From NCBI GenBank assembly GCA_014529385.2, contig CM043963.1, positions 69,964,912 to 70,028,911 of the forward strand: a DNA stretch of 64,000 bases, read 5' to 3'. This document shows, piece after piece, positions 10,614 through 21,510 of this stretch. Numbering within the stretch: position 1 is the stretch's first letter; each line of letters starts with the position of its first letter. Origin of the DNA: Adiantum capillus-veneris (taxonomy: Eukaryota > Streptophyta > Polypodiopsida > Polypodiales > Pteridaceae). Below the pieces are notes generated by a model, which did no database searches, was not told the DNA's origin, and saw only the letters and a list, made by a program, of their open reading frames with translations. Position numbers and translations under genes: made by a program.

Positions 10614-10767
10614 GTGAACACTCAAAAGAGAGCTCTCAAGAGTGGAAACTCAAGAATAAATCCCATAGTAGAAAGGATTGTGGTGCAAGCCTTTATGCAA
10701 AGAGGCTTCATTCTTGAGGATTCATTCTTGAGTTTCCACTCTTGAGAGCTCTCTTTTGAGTGTACAC
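10614..10767. repeat. Foldback element with 50-bp inverted arms
   Basis: The arm at 10614-10663 and the reverse complement of 10718-10767 match at 48 of 50 positions, around a 54-bp centre. It contains no ORF of note. It lies 13 bp past the LINE poly(A). No convincing target duplication was found. It could be a small foldback or MITE-like element or a transcribed hairpin. Confidence 0.9.
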
Positions 10768-11038
10768 TTTCTCCCAAAGGACCCTTATCAGAAAATTTCA
10801 AAAAGATGGCACACAATTGAAATTGGACCCAAATTGTTGAGGATGTGTAAGGAATTGTGTGCTACTGAAAAAACCTAGCTAAGTTTTGTCGATTAAAAGC
10901 AATAACTAACAAGAATGGTTGTAAGCTCACAGCTATCAAGCAAATTCTTGACAGGTTGCAGGTACTAGAGGATACTACCCAGCAAGCAAGATCAAACGGG
11001 AGATTCAAACTATTTAATGAGGTAACTCGGTTTGGATT
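10768..11038. other. Presumed leader of element A, no gene seen
   Basis: This A-rich stretch lies between the foldback and the first gag-side open frame. No LTR end or primer binding site was recognised, so the true 5' end has been lost or lies left of the LINE. Confidence 0.5.
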
Positions 11039-11056
11039 TTGTATTACCGGTTCTTC

Positions 11057-12298
11057 ATGAATTTGCGATCAGAAAGATTGTACCGGAATAGGAATCCCAG
11101 CATCTTTGATCAAGGGAGTAATCACTCGACGGAAGAAAGTGTGAATCGGAGACCACTTCCGCCTTTGGAATCCATTTTAGAGGAGAGTTTCTCTGACACT
11201 TCGTCTGAGAGATCATACAGCCTCATGACTGAAGATTATAACAAGTCAAACCCTAAGGGAATAGCTTCAATGGGTGCAAGTCCTTCTCAGCCTGCATCTG
11301 ATGTAAAATTGTTGTATTTGAAATTTCAATTTGAAAATGTGCTTAAGGCCAAAATCTATAAGGATGGAATGGACCGTTACTGTGTTAAGTTGGAAAATAA
11401 GCCAAGCGAGTTCAAAGACCTTGTAGATGTTGATTATGACGGGGATAGATATTTCGACCTAGAGGAATAATGTACCTGGTGGTTTATAACCCTTGGGAAT
11501 GACCGGCACCAAGGACAAGGTAGACAATGAACTGGTCGATGAACCACCCAAAATGGAGAAACAAAACGCGGTATTCAAACGCACCAATGAGACAGAGCGC
11601 CTTAACACAGACAACACATATGTGGGGCTTTATAAGTTCAATAATGGATAACAAACACTCTATTACAGACGTGACGAGTCCCGCATCAAAGAATTGACAG
11701 ATGGAAAAAACTTGTATGTTTACAAGTACACGGAGACAGAAGTATTCAGGTGGTCATAATGGACAAGTATGGCCGAAAGTACTCTCCAATGGATCGTAAG
11801 GAATTAGAGAGATATACATATTTTGAAGGACCACTCCACCAATACTATGTAAATTCAGAAGAGGTAAAAACCACGACTACTCACACCATACCTGAGACTG
11901 TACCCATGAGCCCCTTGAGAACCAGGGTGGAGGATTCTTATGGACATGAACGAGTCCCAAAAACAAAACCTTTAGGATCGACGGCGTCTAGGGCTTCCAT
12001 GAACACACATAGGGACAATACTATTCCTAACATCACTTACACCACTAGAATCCCTCCAACTATTACACGAGATCAACTTGATGAACCTATAGCGGATAGG
12101 ATACCACTGTTAGTACCAAGAGGAGATTATGAACCTAGAGAAGTCACACCAGGCGGACCAGGAGTTCTTAGAATGGTTGCAGAAACCAGACGTATGCGAC
12201 CATCTCAAGTGGCAGAGTGCGTACCCAAAAAGTGTAATGGATCTGGAGATCCGTATGCCCATGTGTCAATCTTCAAACAAGTGTTGAGAGCAGAATAG
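11057..12298 (+). pseudogene. Element A N-terminal accessory region (Y-D-G-Y modules) and start of gag
   Basis: Coding starts near MNLRSERLYRNRN and shifts frame at least twice (near 11470 and 11740). A low-complexity serine-rich segment is followed by short repeated motifs of the form Y/I-x-D-x-x-(G)-x-x-Y: IYKDGMDRYC, VDYDGDRYFD and IMDKYGRKYSPM. After a proline/threonine-rich spacer the end reads CNGSGDPYAHVSIFKQVLRAE, which is the conserved gypsy gag core start. The modules are not a domain I recognise; the same motif recurs in element B at 31700-33420. Confidence 0.65.
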
Positions 12299-13181
12299 GT
12301 AACTGATTTCCACACTCAATATGAAGGTTTTGGGTTAACATTGAAAGATACTTACTGCCTTGACTTGGTTCCAACCATTAAACAGCTTGGAATTCCCAAG
12401 TATTGAGCAACTTCTCCGAGAATTCGCTGAGGAATTCTCAAAAAGGGGGATCAAGCATAACACTGTCTCTCAGATCTACGCATTTAGGCAAAAGGAAAAG
12501 CAAAAAGTGAAGGAAGCATTGCTTCGTTTCAAGAAATACATAGAAAGATGCCCTGCTCGAGAACTACCTCAGGATGAAAGACTATCAGTCCTTTTCATAG
12601 AAGGATTGCGAAATGACACGCTCAAAAAGGACTTGCACTTGAAGGCATGTGTAACTTTTGAGCAAGTCACAAAAGAGGCATTGTATCTTGTAGATAACTG
12701 CAAGGCATATGGGGAGGTGACTGAAGACACAGATCAGGGGACGAGTAGCACCTCTTCAACCACTAGTGAGTCCACGACAAAATTGGGAGGACAAAACCCA
12801 ACTGTGCCAGACGTTGATCAAATGATCGAGGAAGTGATCAGGAGGATAAACCAAGGAAACAAGATGAACCCAAACACACGACAACCGCCCACCCAAAAAT
12901 GCGATACTTGTGTAGGAGATCATCCAACCGAGTGGTGCAACCTTCAACAAAGGCCAAGAGTAAACGCACAGCGAATATTGAAATGGTGTGCTACAAAAAA
13001 AAAAAGGACAAACCATGAAACTCACGAATGTTTCTATAATCGGAACTATGTTAGAGAGAGACAATGCGGACCACATGGAGGACAACAACTTCCGCCCCCT
13101 CCAAGGTACCAAGTAGGGACAATAACGCAATCTTGGGGCAGGAAAAAGCTCAACCTGTGTTGGGACATCAACCTCCCTTAA
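12299..13181 (+). pseudogene. Element A gag core
   Basis: The retrotransposon gag fold is recognisable from LTWFQPLN through IEQLLREFAEEFSKRG, VSQIYAFRQKEKQKVKEAL, RCPARELPQDE and LFIEGLRNDTLKK. A TAG at 12296-12298 and a frameshift before 12360 separate it from the preceding part. The C-terminal part holds two zinc-knuckle sites. Gag would assemble the particle shell and bind RNA. Confidence 0.9.
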
Positions 13182-13558
13182 CCCAGAAAAATAGGGCTAT
13201 GGTAAGGATTTCTCAACCCATAGAACCGCCTTCTAATCAGAGTATGGTCCAAGTAGTCTCATACGGGGAAGATTCAGACCATACTTATGAGAGGGGATTT
13301 GATGGGAATGTATATGCTCTAGAGGGATATAATCCATGGATAATTCCTTAAGATATGTCCGAGCGCTTATACATAGCACAGCCAACTAAAAACCATTACT
13401 TGGTCGATGAGAATATGCTCATGTTCATGGCAAATTAGGGCTACAAACCTAGGGGCTACCCTCCTAGAGCAGGACAACCGATGTGGGCTTCACAGGCTTC
13501 TCCACCACCTGTAGGACTATGCTATGAATGTGGCGGTGATCATTGGGCTAGAGTTTGT
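12900..13558 (+). other. Three zinc-knuckle sites at the end of element A gag
   Basis: The first is CDTCVGDHPTEWC (12900-12938, CX2CX3HX4C). The second is degenerate, CATKKKRTNHETHEC (about 12987-13032), with its middle disturbed by a run of A. The third is CYECGGDHWARVC (13520-13558). Frameshifts lie between the second and third. Multiple knuckles spaced this way would give several nucleic-acid contacts per gag molecule. Confidence 0.8.
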
Positions 13559-13990
13559 CCAAACAAAGGAAAACAGGTGAAACTTTTTGGATTCTGTGAG
13601 ACGGATGCACGACCGACCATCTCATTCCACACTGTCCAAAAAACCTTGAAAACAAAGGAAAAGCAACCATGAACAAAATGGGGATTGTGCCAAGCTCAAG
13701 TGGATCAAAAACAAAACCGAACATTCTAATAAACACGATCCCTAGATCTCAAGCACATGAGGCAGCAAGGAACGTCCCAGCCAGCCAAACAGAGATAGAA
13801 AACTTGTCTGTCCGAACCCCTAGGAAATCCTAGAAGGCAAAACGAGACAAGATGAAAGCCAAAAGAGAAAAGAAAAAACGGCATTGGAAACCAAATTAAT
13901 GAAAACAGAGGAACAACTTCAAAGGGAAAGAGACCTTAAGGGCAACAATGACATAAAAAGCCATCGGATCTACCATCAGGAGGGTCAGTC

Positions 13991-14800
13991 TTGGTAGACA
14001 AGGTGTTCGAACCTTTGGACGCAATTCTGAAAGCTTACAAGGCAAGGCTAAAACCTAACCAAACCCAAGAGGATAGGTGGTTAGCGTACCCTCATCCCGG
14101 CTATGAGAAAGAGAGGCTAAAGATGTGCAAGGAGCTCATCCAAGCCGCTCAAGCGCTTATGGAACCATCAGTTCCTACGGCTCCAAAAACTGAGGTACTA
14201 ATCCGAGAAAAGATTCAGGAGTTAGAGGGGCGGGGAATTGAAAAGAATGACCTACCAAATCCTATAGACGAAACACCATTGGATACGAGGGTGGTAGCCA
14301 ATACAACAGATGGAACGTATTCTCAAGTACCACTGCCAAACTTGGAGGTAGAAGAAAAATGGCCTCAAGAGCTATGGGAACAGATCAAGAATAGAAATGA
14401 TGGAAGTGCCACACTTGTGTCAGCTCCTATCCCAGAAATCCACCTGGAACATGAGCTCTATCCAAACGACATTAGATCACTATATGGCGATGCACGTACA
14501 ACGATATCGAAAAACAGTAAACCGCAGTCATTGAATACTTTGCCTTCATTTATTGGTAACCATGAAACTCGGTCAGAGATAAGGAAAGCACCGTCTCAAT
14601 GACAATCCAATCCTAAGATGATGGATACTAAAGCTCTTCACGAGGTGTTGTCATACCCTATCCGTTGTACATTGACTCTGTCAGAGTTACTTCATATCAG
14701 ACCGCATCTTTGGGATGAGGTCGAAAAAAATATGGAAAAAATGGGGCTGATAATTTCTTTACCCAAGGCTTCTCCAAACACACTAAGGACACAACCCTAG
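13991..14800 (+). pseudogene. Element A gag-protease linker
   Basis: The open stretch 13991-14602 (VDKVFEPLDAILKAYKARL, then YPHPGYEKERLKMCKELIQ) has no motif I can name. A stop is followed by 14618-14800, rich in leucine and proline. Both lie between the last zinc knuckle and protease in the pol direction and probably belong to one original polyprotein. Confidence 0.6.
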
Positions 14801-14881
14801 AAACAAACTAAACATGAGCCAGTACCAGTACCAGTAAACAAAGTAGGGGATTATTGTGAAGGTGAAGAAGGAAATATTACC

Positions 14882-15229
14882 TTGCCGGTGGAGTACAAAG
14901 AGGTCAAGTCGAGAGCAATATTGGATAGTGGTGCGGGAATAGCCATAGCTACCAAAGCAATGTGGAAAAAATGGGGAAAACCTGCTCTCCAAAAGACGAG
15001 AATGAAACTTCAATTGGCAGATGGGTATCTAGAAAGACCCATTGGAATCTTGGAGCAGATTGTGGTAACCTCTTGCGGCATTGCATATGAACACACTTTT
15101 GCTATTATGAATATCGATGAGAGGAGCAATTTTGACATCATATTGGGCAGACCATTCATGTGTCAGCTCAAAATGGTGCAAGATTGGGTTACGACTATAT
15201 CTATTAAAGGAACAAGGATGTCACTATGA
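14882..15229 (+). pseudogene. Element A first aspartic protease (retropepsin)
   Basis: LPVEYKEVKSRAILDSGAGI carries the catalytic D-S-G-A (Asp at 14924-14926) in a beta-strand setting. The matching second motif IILGRPFM (about 15137-15160) is in place, followed by KMVQDWVTTISIKG, the usual end of gypsy PR domains. The domain is uninterrupted and at the normal position upstream of RT. It would cut the Gag-Pol precursor. Confidence 0.9.
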
Positions 15230-15453
15230 AAATTAGTGTCACGGATCATAGCTATAGAGACGTAGAAAGAACCCTAGGAGAAGACTTGCACTCCACAACT
15301 GACCAGGAAGGAGGAATACCGGCTTGGCTACAAAAGAGAGCTCACTAGTGGACAGAAGAAGTTTCAGAAGGTGGAAGTCTAAAAAAGGAAAATTGCACTC
15401 TTGATAAGATTTCTCAAGACGAGGCATATATACCAGAGCCTTTCCCGGAAGAG

Positions 15454-16124
15454 ATGTTCGAACCTTTTGGATGGCAACAAATACTAGACACTCTTGATGT
15501 TTGTGTAAACGAGGTGACCCTCACCAAATTTTGTGATGAGGAAGGGTATGATATCATTCCGTTCCAGATGATGGGTGTCAGCCTAGCTCCTAGGTCAGAG
15601 GGGGAAGTCCCTGACAGGGACGGGGTTGCCAAGTGCCGATGCATAGTGGATGAAATCTCTGTAAGAGATCTTGACCAAACGGAGGAAGAAGATTTCCAAG
15701 ACTCTGTTGATAAGATGCTAGAGGATAATGCGAACGACGAGTTGTCTAGTAGCTCAAGTCAGAGCATCAAACAGAAGGATCGACGAGTGATCTACTATGT
15801 TTCCCAAACCAAAATCCTTGAAGACAACACAAATATTGAGATAAACGCAAAAATAACTGAGACAAGCACAACGAGGACTCCGTACCTATATATACTGACA
15901 AAACGCAGTACTTAAGATTAGTAGAAGCGATTGATTGCCTCAAGGACAGGATATCAAAGAAATACATGAAACCTAACTCAACCAAAACAGAATTGAAGAA
16001 GGCAAACACACAAAAACCAGAAAAAGAGAGCAATACCAAAAAATCGATTAAGTTGTCCAAAATGGAGCGCAAAAACAAATACAATGAACTGAAGCGAGCC
16101 TTGAAGGAAGTTTGAACAACAGAA
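15454..16124 (+). pseudogene. Element A protease-RT linker
   Basis: The text MFEPFGWQQILDTLDVCVNE, then an acidic segment (QTEEEDFQDSVDKMLED), is open to 15915. It is followed by a lysine-rich stretch in other frames. No catalytic motif is visible. It is annotated by position as the tether between protease and RT. Confidence 0.6.
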
Positions 16125-16930
16125 ATGGAAACTAATGAGGAATCACATGATGATAAATTTGATGCACCTTCCCACTATATTCAGGATAGGAAAATCGTGG
16201 TGCAAAAACCCAAACAAGATCCCAAGGAACCAGGAATTTCAGATGGGCCTGAATATGTAAAATGCATCGACTTAGCAGAACCAGGAAAGGAACCTAAACC
16301 GACATACATTGCCACAGACCTTACTGACGAGGAAGAGCAACTTCTAGTCGATACGCTCAGACGGTACAAAGATGTCTTTGCATGGTCATACAAAGATCTA
16401 AAGGGGATAGATCCTGAGATCTTTCAGCACACGATTCCCCTTAAGAGTGATGCTAGACCACGCAGACAACGTCCTTACACGTACAATGAAACTTTTGCCA
16501 AGAAAATTAAGGAGGAGATAGAAAAACTGAAGGACGCCAAGTTTATCTACGAGATTGAACACACCAATTGGGTGTCCTCGATTGTGGTGGTACCCAAAAA
16601 GAACGGCAAACTGCGTGTCTATGTAAACCTCAAACAAGTAAATGCAGCCACCATCAGGGATAATTATCCACTGCCAATAACAGATTATGTTATTGAGAGA
16701 GTAGCAGGGAAAGAGGCCTATAGTTTCTTGGATGGATTCTCAGGCTACAACCAGTTGACGATTAAAGCGGAACATGAACATAAGACAGCTTTTGCACAGA
16801 GTGGGGTATATTTGCCTACAAGGTAATGCCTTTCGGTCTAACCAATGCCCCGGCTACATTTCAAAGACTAATGAGCCACACATTCAAAGAATATCTCAGA
16901 CAATTTCTGGAGATCTACATGGATGATCTT
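16125..16930 (+). pseudogene. Element A reverse transcriptase
   Basis: The RT start is seen at DVFAWSYKDLKGIDPEIFQH, then EEIEKLKDAKFI, VVVPKKNGKLRVYVNLKQVN (the usual CVDYR-like position) and SFLDGFSGYNQL. A frameshift near 16805 (stop at 16824-16826) moves to VMPFGLTNAPATFQRLM and the catalytic YMDD at 16916-16927. A stop follows soon after. Motif A has GFSGYNQ, as in other gypsy RTs. Confidence 0.93.
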
Positions 16931-17915
16931 TGTGTTCATTCTCATTGATGAAGTGACCACATCACTTATCTAGGAAAAGTCTTTGAAAAATGCAAAACGT
17001 ATCGTATTTGCTTAAACCCGGAAAAATGCATCTTCATGGTAAGACAAGGTAGAAATTTTGGGCCACATTGTGTCCAAAAACGGAATTTCAACTGATCAAG
17101 AAAAGGTACAATTAATTGTTGCACTTCCGAGACCAACGAAGATGAAAGAAGTACAAGCATTTTATGGGGCATTGCAAGTATTACAGGCATTTCATATATA
17201 TGTACGCGGTAATAGCTAAGCCGTTGTACGCCCTCATTGCTAAGTTTGAATGGACGGAGGAATGTGAGCAGGCTTTTCAAAAATTGAAGCAACAATTAAT
17301 TTCGACTCCAATTTTACAAGCCCCTGACTAGAGCAAAATCTTTCATGTCCATGTGGATGCATCAGCCTATGCCATCGGGTGCATATTAGCCCAGCCCGAA
17401 GAGAAGAAAATGGATTTTCCCATTTGCTACTCTAGTCGGCAACTAAACAACGCAGAGAGAAATTATACCACTACGGAAAGAGAAGTTCTGGGAATGATCT
17501 ATGCTGTCAAGAAATTTAGACGCTACCTTTTAGCAAACAAGTTTGTCTTCTTTGTGGATCATCAAGCACTGTTATATCTAGTAAACAAACCTTGCACACT
17601 GGAAGAATTGTGCGTTGGTTTATACTGCTACTTGAGTTTGACTTCACGATGGTCGTAAAAAAGGGGACCACACACCAAAGAGCAGATCATCTTTCACGAC
17701 TATTTCATGGGGAAGCACTTGAGGGTGTCGATGATGACCTTCCTGATTCATATCTGTTTAACATCGAAATGGTGCCGAGATGGAGCAAAGAGGTCATTCC
17801 TCTACTCACAATTGGCTCATTGCCAATAGAAAGACAACCATCAATTATCCATCAAACACGAAATCTCCAGCTTTCAGCAGGACGGCTATACAAACACGAT
17901 AAGGATGAGATATTG
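16931..17915 (+). pseudogene. Element A RT connection and RNase H
   Basis: Broken text GHIVSKNGIST and FEWTEECEQAFQKLKQQL marks the connection. RNase H is clear at MDASAYAIGCILAQ (first Asp), YTTTEREVLGMIYAVKKFR (Glu) and FFVDHQALLYL (Asp). A frame change near 17600 leads to GRIVRWFILLLEFDF and KGTTHQRADHLSRL. This is standard gypsy order. Confidence 0.9.
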
Positions 17916-18500
17916 TGACTATGTGTACAGCCTGAAGATACCACCTACTGCCTCAAACAGGCTCATATACAAAATACGGGATTTCACAATAGTGAAACAC
18001 AGACAGGCCAACGGCTACAGGGACTGGGCATCTACTGGCCAAACATGGAACACAGTGTCCATACATATGTAAAATCCTGCGGTAGTTGTACAAAACAACT
18101 ACCAGTGGAACATGCCACCCTGTTTCGAGTAGTACAAGCACCTAAATGGAGTGCTCACATAGTTGAGTACTTAAAAAACCAAACCTTTCTAGAGGAATGG
18201 GGCAAATCAAGAATGAAAACTGTAGCAGAAGAGGCCAACAATATCTGTTCATTGCCAACCAACTATATAGGCAGGGAAAGGACAAACAACTACGGCTGTG
18301 TGCTACAGAAAGCGAATATTATGTTATCCTAGATCAAGCACACTCAGGACAGCCAGGGGACCATTTCTCGGCTGATAAAATGACAAGGCTTGTGCTACAC
18401 TCAGGCATATGGTGGCCAACCCTGTCTATGGATGCAGAGACATATGTCAAACACTGTGATGAATGTCAACGCACAAAACCACCCCAAAGGAGAGATGAAA
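17916..18500 (+). pseudogene. Element A: two tandem integrase HHCC zinc-binding modules
   Basis: The first module reads AHIQNTGFHN ... YWPNMEHSVHTYVKSCGSCTK (His 17963 and following, Cys 18078 and 18087). The second reads AHSGQPGDHFSADK ... WWPTLSMDAETYVKHCDECQR (His 18341 and 18362, Cys 18455 and 18464). Each is preceded by similar lead-in text: AGRLYKHDKDEIL with LCVQPED, and ANQLYRQGKDKQLRLCATES. A frame change near 18200 lies between them. One module is normal for gypsy integrase; two in tandem are not. Confidence 0.8.
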
Positions 18501-19354
18501 TGCCACTGAGGCCCATGATGGATGTCTGTGCTTTTGCCAAATGGGACATTGATTTCATTGGTCCCATCATATCTCCAAGATACAGGACTCACACACAATA
18601 CATCATCGTAGCAACAAACTACATGACAAAATGTACGGAAGCAAAAGCAACCCCAAAAAATGATGCAAGAACTACAGCTCAATTCCTTTTCGAAAACGTC
18701 TTTACAAGATATGGACTACCAATCAAAATAGTGAGCGATAGGGGACCACACTTTTTAAACGATGTTATTGAAAGCCTCCTTGACGAATTCATGGTGGTCC
18801 ATCACAAATCGGCACCCTATCATCCGCAAGCTAATGGGTAGGCAGAGAGTACAAACAAAATCTTATGCACCGTACTTACCAAAATAGTTAGCGACTTAAG
18901 AAATGATTGGGATCAAAATCTACACATAGCCTTATGGACTTACATAGTAGCTTTTAAAACTTCCATTGAAACGACTCCCTTTAACCTGGTATTCGGGATT
19001 AATGCGATCCTACCACTGGAATTCCTAATCAAAACCCTAAGAGTGGCAACACAATTAGGATGGACGGGCCATGAGATATTGGAGAGATTAGACACCCTGG
19101 AACAATTAGATGAAACCAGACTTAGAGCAATAGCTGGGATATATGCTCAGAAAAAACAAATGAAAGCTTTCCATGATCAACACGTGATTGGAAAGGAGTT
19201 CCAAAAAGGCGATTACCTCAAACAGCACCCAAAGAAACTCATAAAGCGAGGAATGGGGCCTTTTGTAATACATGATATATTGCAAAGTGGCACCATCAAG
19301 CTTGCAACATTAGCAGGAGAGGAGATGCCTAATTGGACGAGTGGCTGCAGTTAA
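18500..19354 (+). pseudogene. Element A integrase core and C-terminal domain
   Basis: The core reads WDIDFIGPI (Asp), IVSDRGPHFLND (Asp) and HPQANG-stop-AEST (Glu), so the D-D-E triad is present but a TAG at 18839-18841 sits just before the Glu. The rest is open: DWDQNLHIALWTY, TPFNLVFGINAILPLEF, then the SH3-like tail FQKGDYLKQHPKKLIKRGMGPFVI. It would join element cDNA to the host chromosome. A frameshift near 19333-19354 leads into the unusual C-terminal extension. Confidence 0.93.
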
Positions 19355-19926
19355 AGAAATATCTTTTTCCACTAACACCAGAAGAACCCACAACACTACA
19401 TGCAGTAGCTCTGCGCCGACATCAAGCACAAGACATTCGGAAACAAGCACAACAGGAAGCCAAATTCAGAATATTAAAGCGCAAAGAGCAAGCAAACTTC
19501 CAGAGGAAAGCACAACAGAACATTGCTATTGAGACTGCTCCGATAGCATCTATACAAATGGCAGCTATATGGTTAGGAGGAATGGATCTACGCATTCATT
19601 TACAACTTGCCGATGGCACCACCGAAAGAGCCTTAGTGGACACAGGGGCCAAACCTAATGTCTTTAACTACTCCACTTTCAAAAAAATCACGTGGGAAAC
19701 TCTAATGCCCAACACTATGGGGTTCAAAGTAGCAAACAAAGGCACTATGGACAGTCTGGGCCACATAAATTTACCAATCACCATTGCTGGAACAGTTTAT
19801 CCGCATCAATTTCATGTGGTCGAAGATCAACATCTGAACGAAGCAGTTATTCTAGGAGTGCCATGGATGCGCACTTATCAAGCCACGCCAAACTGGCAGG
19901 ACAATACCTTATCTCTCGAACACTAG
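19333..19926 (+). CDS. Element A second retropepsin-like domain, C-terminal to integrase
   Basis: The 197-residue open stretch begins with the end of the integrase tail (WLQLKKYLFPLTPEE). A glutamine/lysine-rich helix follows (RRHQAQDIRKQAQQEAKFRI), then IHLQLADGTTERALVDTGAK with the catalytic-type D-T-G-A (19639-19650). The second half has a flap-like segment (LGHINLPITIAG), HQFHVVEDQ, and VILGVPWM (19846-19869), the counterpart of the ILG motif. This is the full set of retropepsin landmarks, separate from the normal protease at 14882. The domain has no internal stop. It may be functional, captured or structural. Element B has a related domain at 33950-34206. Confidence 0.75.
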   Translation: MDEWLQLKKYLFPLTPEEPTTLHAVALRRHQAQDIRKQAQQEAKFRILKRKEQANFQRKAQQNIAIETAPIASIQMAAIWLGGMDLRIHLQLADGTTERALVDTGAKPNVFNYSTFKKITWETLMPNTMGFKVANKGTMDSLGHINLPITIAGTVYPHQFHVVEDQHLNEAVILGVPWMRTYQATPNWQDNTLSLEH

Positions 19927-19983
19927 GGCCAATCTTTCGCCACGCCATTCGTACAAACGGACCATGTATGGGAACCTCTACCA

Positions 19984-20160
19984 TTGCCACATGCACCGGC
20001 TCAACGATACTCCACAACCATGGTCAAGAAAATATGGGTTAAAAAATCAATCATGGAAACCAAGCCTAAGCAATTGTGGATACCAAAACAAAAAACCAAT
20101 ACACGTCAATCTACATTGCCTACACAAAAATTAAACCTCCACAAATTGCTCACCGCTGTT
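19984..20160 (+). pseudogene. Element A W-x-P-K tail
   Basis: In another frame the text TTMVKKIWVKKSIM and KPKQLWIPKQKTN gives two copies of a tryptophan-lysine motif. The same motif recurs four or more times at the end of the element B polyprotein. The segment is short and basic and lies after the second protease domain, before the polypurine tract. Confidence 0.5.
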
Positions 20161-20584
20161 GTCACATGACCTAAGCCAATGGACCACTATCTTTGACAAC
20201 CAAACACTGTCAAGTGGGTATGGCAACAGAAACAAACTCGACAGCACCATGCCTCTTCCAGCGACTCCAAACCCAAGCAATTTCAGTGGCGACCAAAACA
20301 AAGCCAAAAAGCAACCCAACCATCGGCATCAAAACGTTTGCAGGTCATAATCAAACACAGAGCGGGTCTTCTCCAATTACTATTGCTCAGCCCACGCAGC
20401 TTCAAGGCACCCTCATCACCAACAGCCACTGAACATATTGTTTAGCACCTCTCTCTTGCACAGCATTTTGTTTCCCCATGCATATCCTGCATTAGCATCA
20501 TAGAGCCCCACTATACGGCTATGCATAGACACGCGCTTTGTTCCCAAGCACTCTGACACATGTTCCTCGGGGACGACTCACTCT
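20161..20584. other. Element A 3' untranslated segment
   Basis: No clear gene. The stretch TTGCACAGCATTTTGTTTCC (about 20456) closely resembles text at 35934 in element B, supporting common descent of the two 3' regions. Confidence 0.55.
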
Positions 20585-20598
20585 AGGAAGGAGAAAAA
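20585..20598 (+). promoter_or_regulatory. Element A polypurine tract
   Basis: AGGAAGGAGAAAAA directly precedes TG at 20599. Element B has the near-identical AGGAAGGGGGAAA before its 3' LTR. Confidence 0.8.
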
Positions 20599-21167
20599 TG
20601 CAGCAGGATTATCATTTGTATATATCATTATTATCATCTTACTTCTTTTTGTTTCCTTTCCTTTCTTTTTCTTTAAAAAACAAGTTTTTCAGAGCCTGAC
20701 AAACTCTTAGTTCGCATAATCATAAGTCTTATCGCCACCATCTAATACCAGAATAAGAGTATGTATATAAAGGAGGCGACACTAATTTTTGGCCGACTAA
20801 TAATCATTGTAAATAAATTTCTTCTACAAAAAAAACAAAAAACGACAATAATCAACAAAAGATTGATAAGCAAGCCAGGAAAGTCGGAATTGAATTTTGA
20901 AAGCAAATGCCAAAACTTCAAAGCAAGGACTTTGAACATGGCAAATATGGAAAGATTTGACACAAGATGAATTTTGAGCCAAATTTTAAAGGATCAAAAC
21001 TGCAGATCAAACGCCATTTGTAAACTGAGTGTCAGAATGATGAACGGTTTGAACTGCAGGTGATATGAACAACAAGATATGATCAATGAAGGTAAGTACA
21101 AATGGGGCATTCCGGGTAGAGTAGGAACATATAGTCAAATGGGGCAACATAAGCTCATTTGCATTCA

Positions 21168-21170
<3 letters not shown>
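20599..21170 (+). repeat. Start of element A 3' LTR (right end not determined)
   Basis: The sequence begins TGCAGCAGG right after the polypurine tract. A pyrimidine-rich stretch and a TATA-like TATATAAA (20764-20771) followed by GGAGG suggest U3 with a promoter. No partner LTR is in the window, so the end cannot be placed. Confidence 0.6.

Positions 21171-21200
<30 letters not shown>
21171..21200. repeat. (AG)15 microsatellite
   Basis: Uninterrupted AG dinucleotide run. Confidence 0.99.
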
Positions 21201-21207
<7 letters not shown>

Positions 21208-21510
21208 TAGAGAGCCACAGGAGCATAGAGTTTCCGAAGTTGTTTCTGCCCGTTGCAACCACCTCGGTGGATCTTACTACACCATATTTGACAGGCATGA
21301 TCATTAACCTTGCAAGAGCATGTGTGTATGTCCCATACTGCATCAACAATGCCAAAACAATATATCAGAGCAGTACAAAGTCACAAAATTGGGCAAACTA
21401 ACAGGGCCATTGAGGAAGTCCGAAACCCATCAAAAACCAAAAATATTTCACTAGTAGACCCCAATTAGCAGACAGAATCAGACAGGGTAGAAATAGCAGA
21501 GAAAAGTGGT

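Larger units (their letters stand above)
10768..20600 (+). mobile_element. Ty3/gypsy element A (Tat/Athila-like) with accessory domains
   Basis: Internal region on the plus strand: N-terminal accessory region, gag, zinc knuckles, protease, RT, RNase H, integrase, a second retropepsin-like domain and a W-x-P-K tail, then a polypurine tract (20585-20598) and the start of the 3' LTR (20599). Pol order RT-RNase H-IN marks gypsy. No 5' LTR is seen; the LINE and foldback lie where the leader should be, so the left end is approximate. Many frameshifts and stops make it inactive. Confidence 0.88.
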
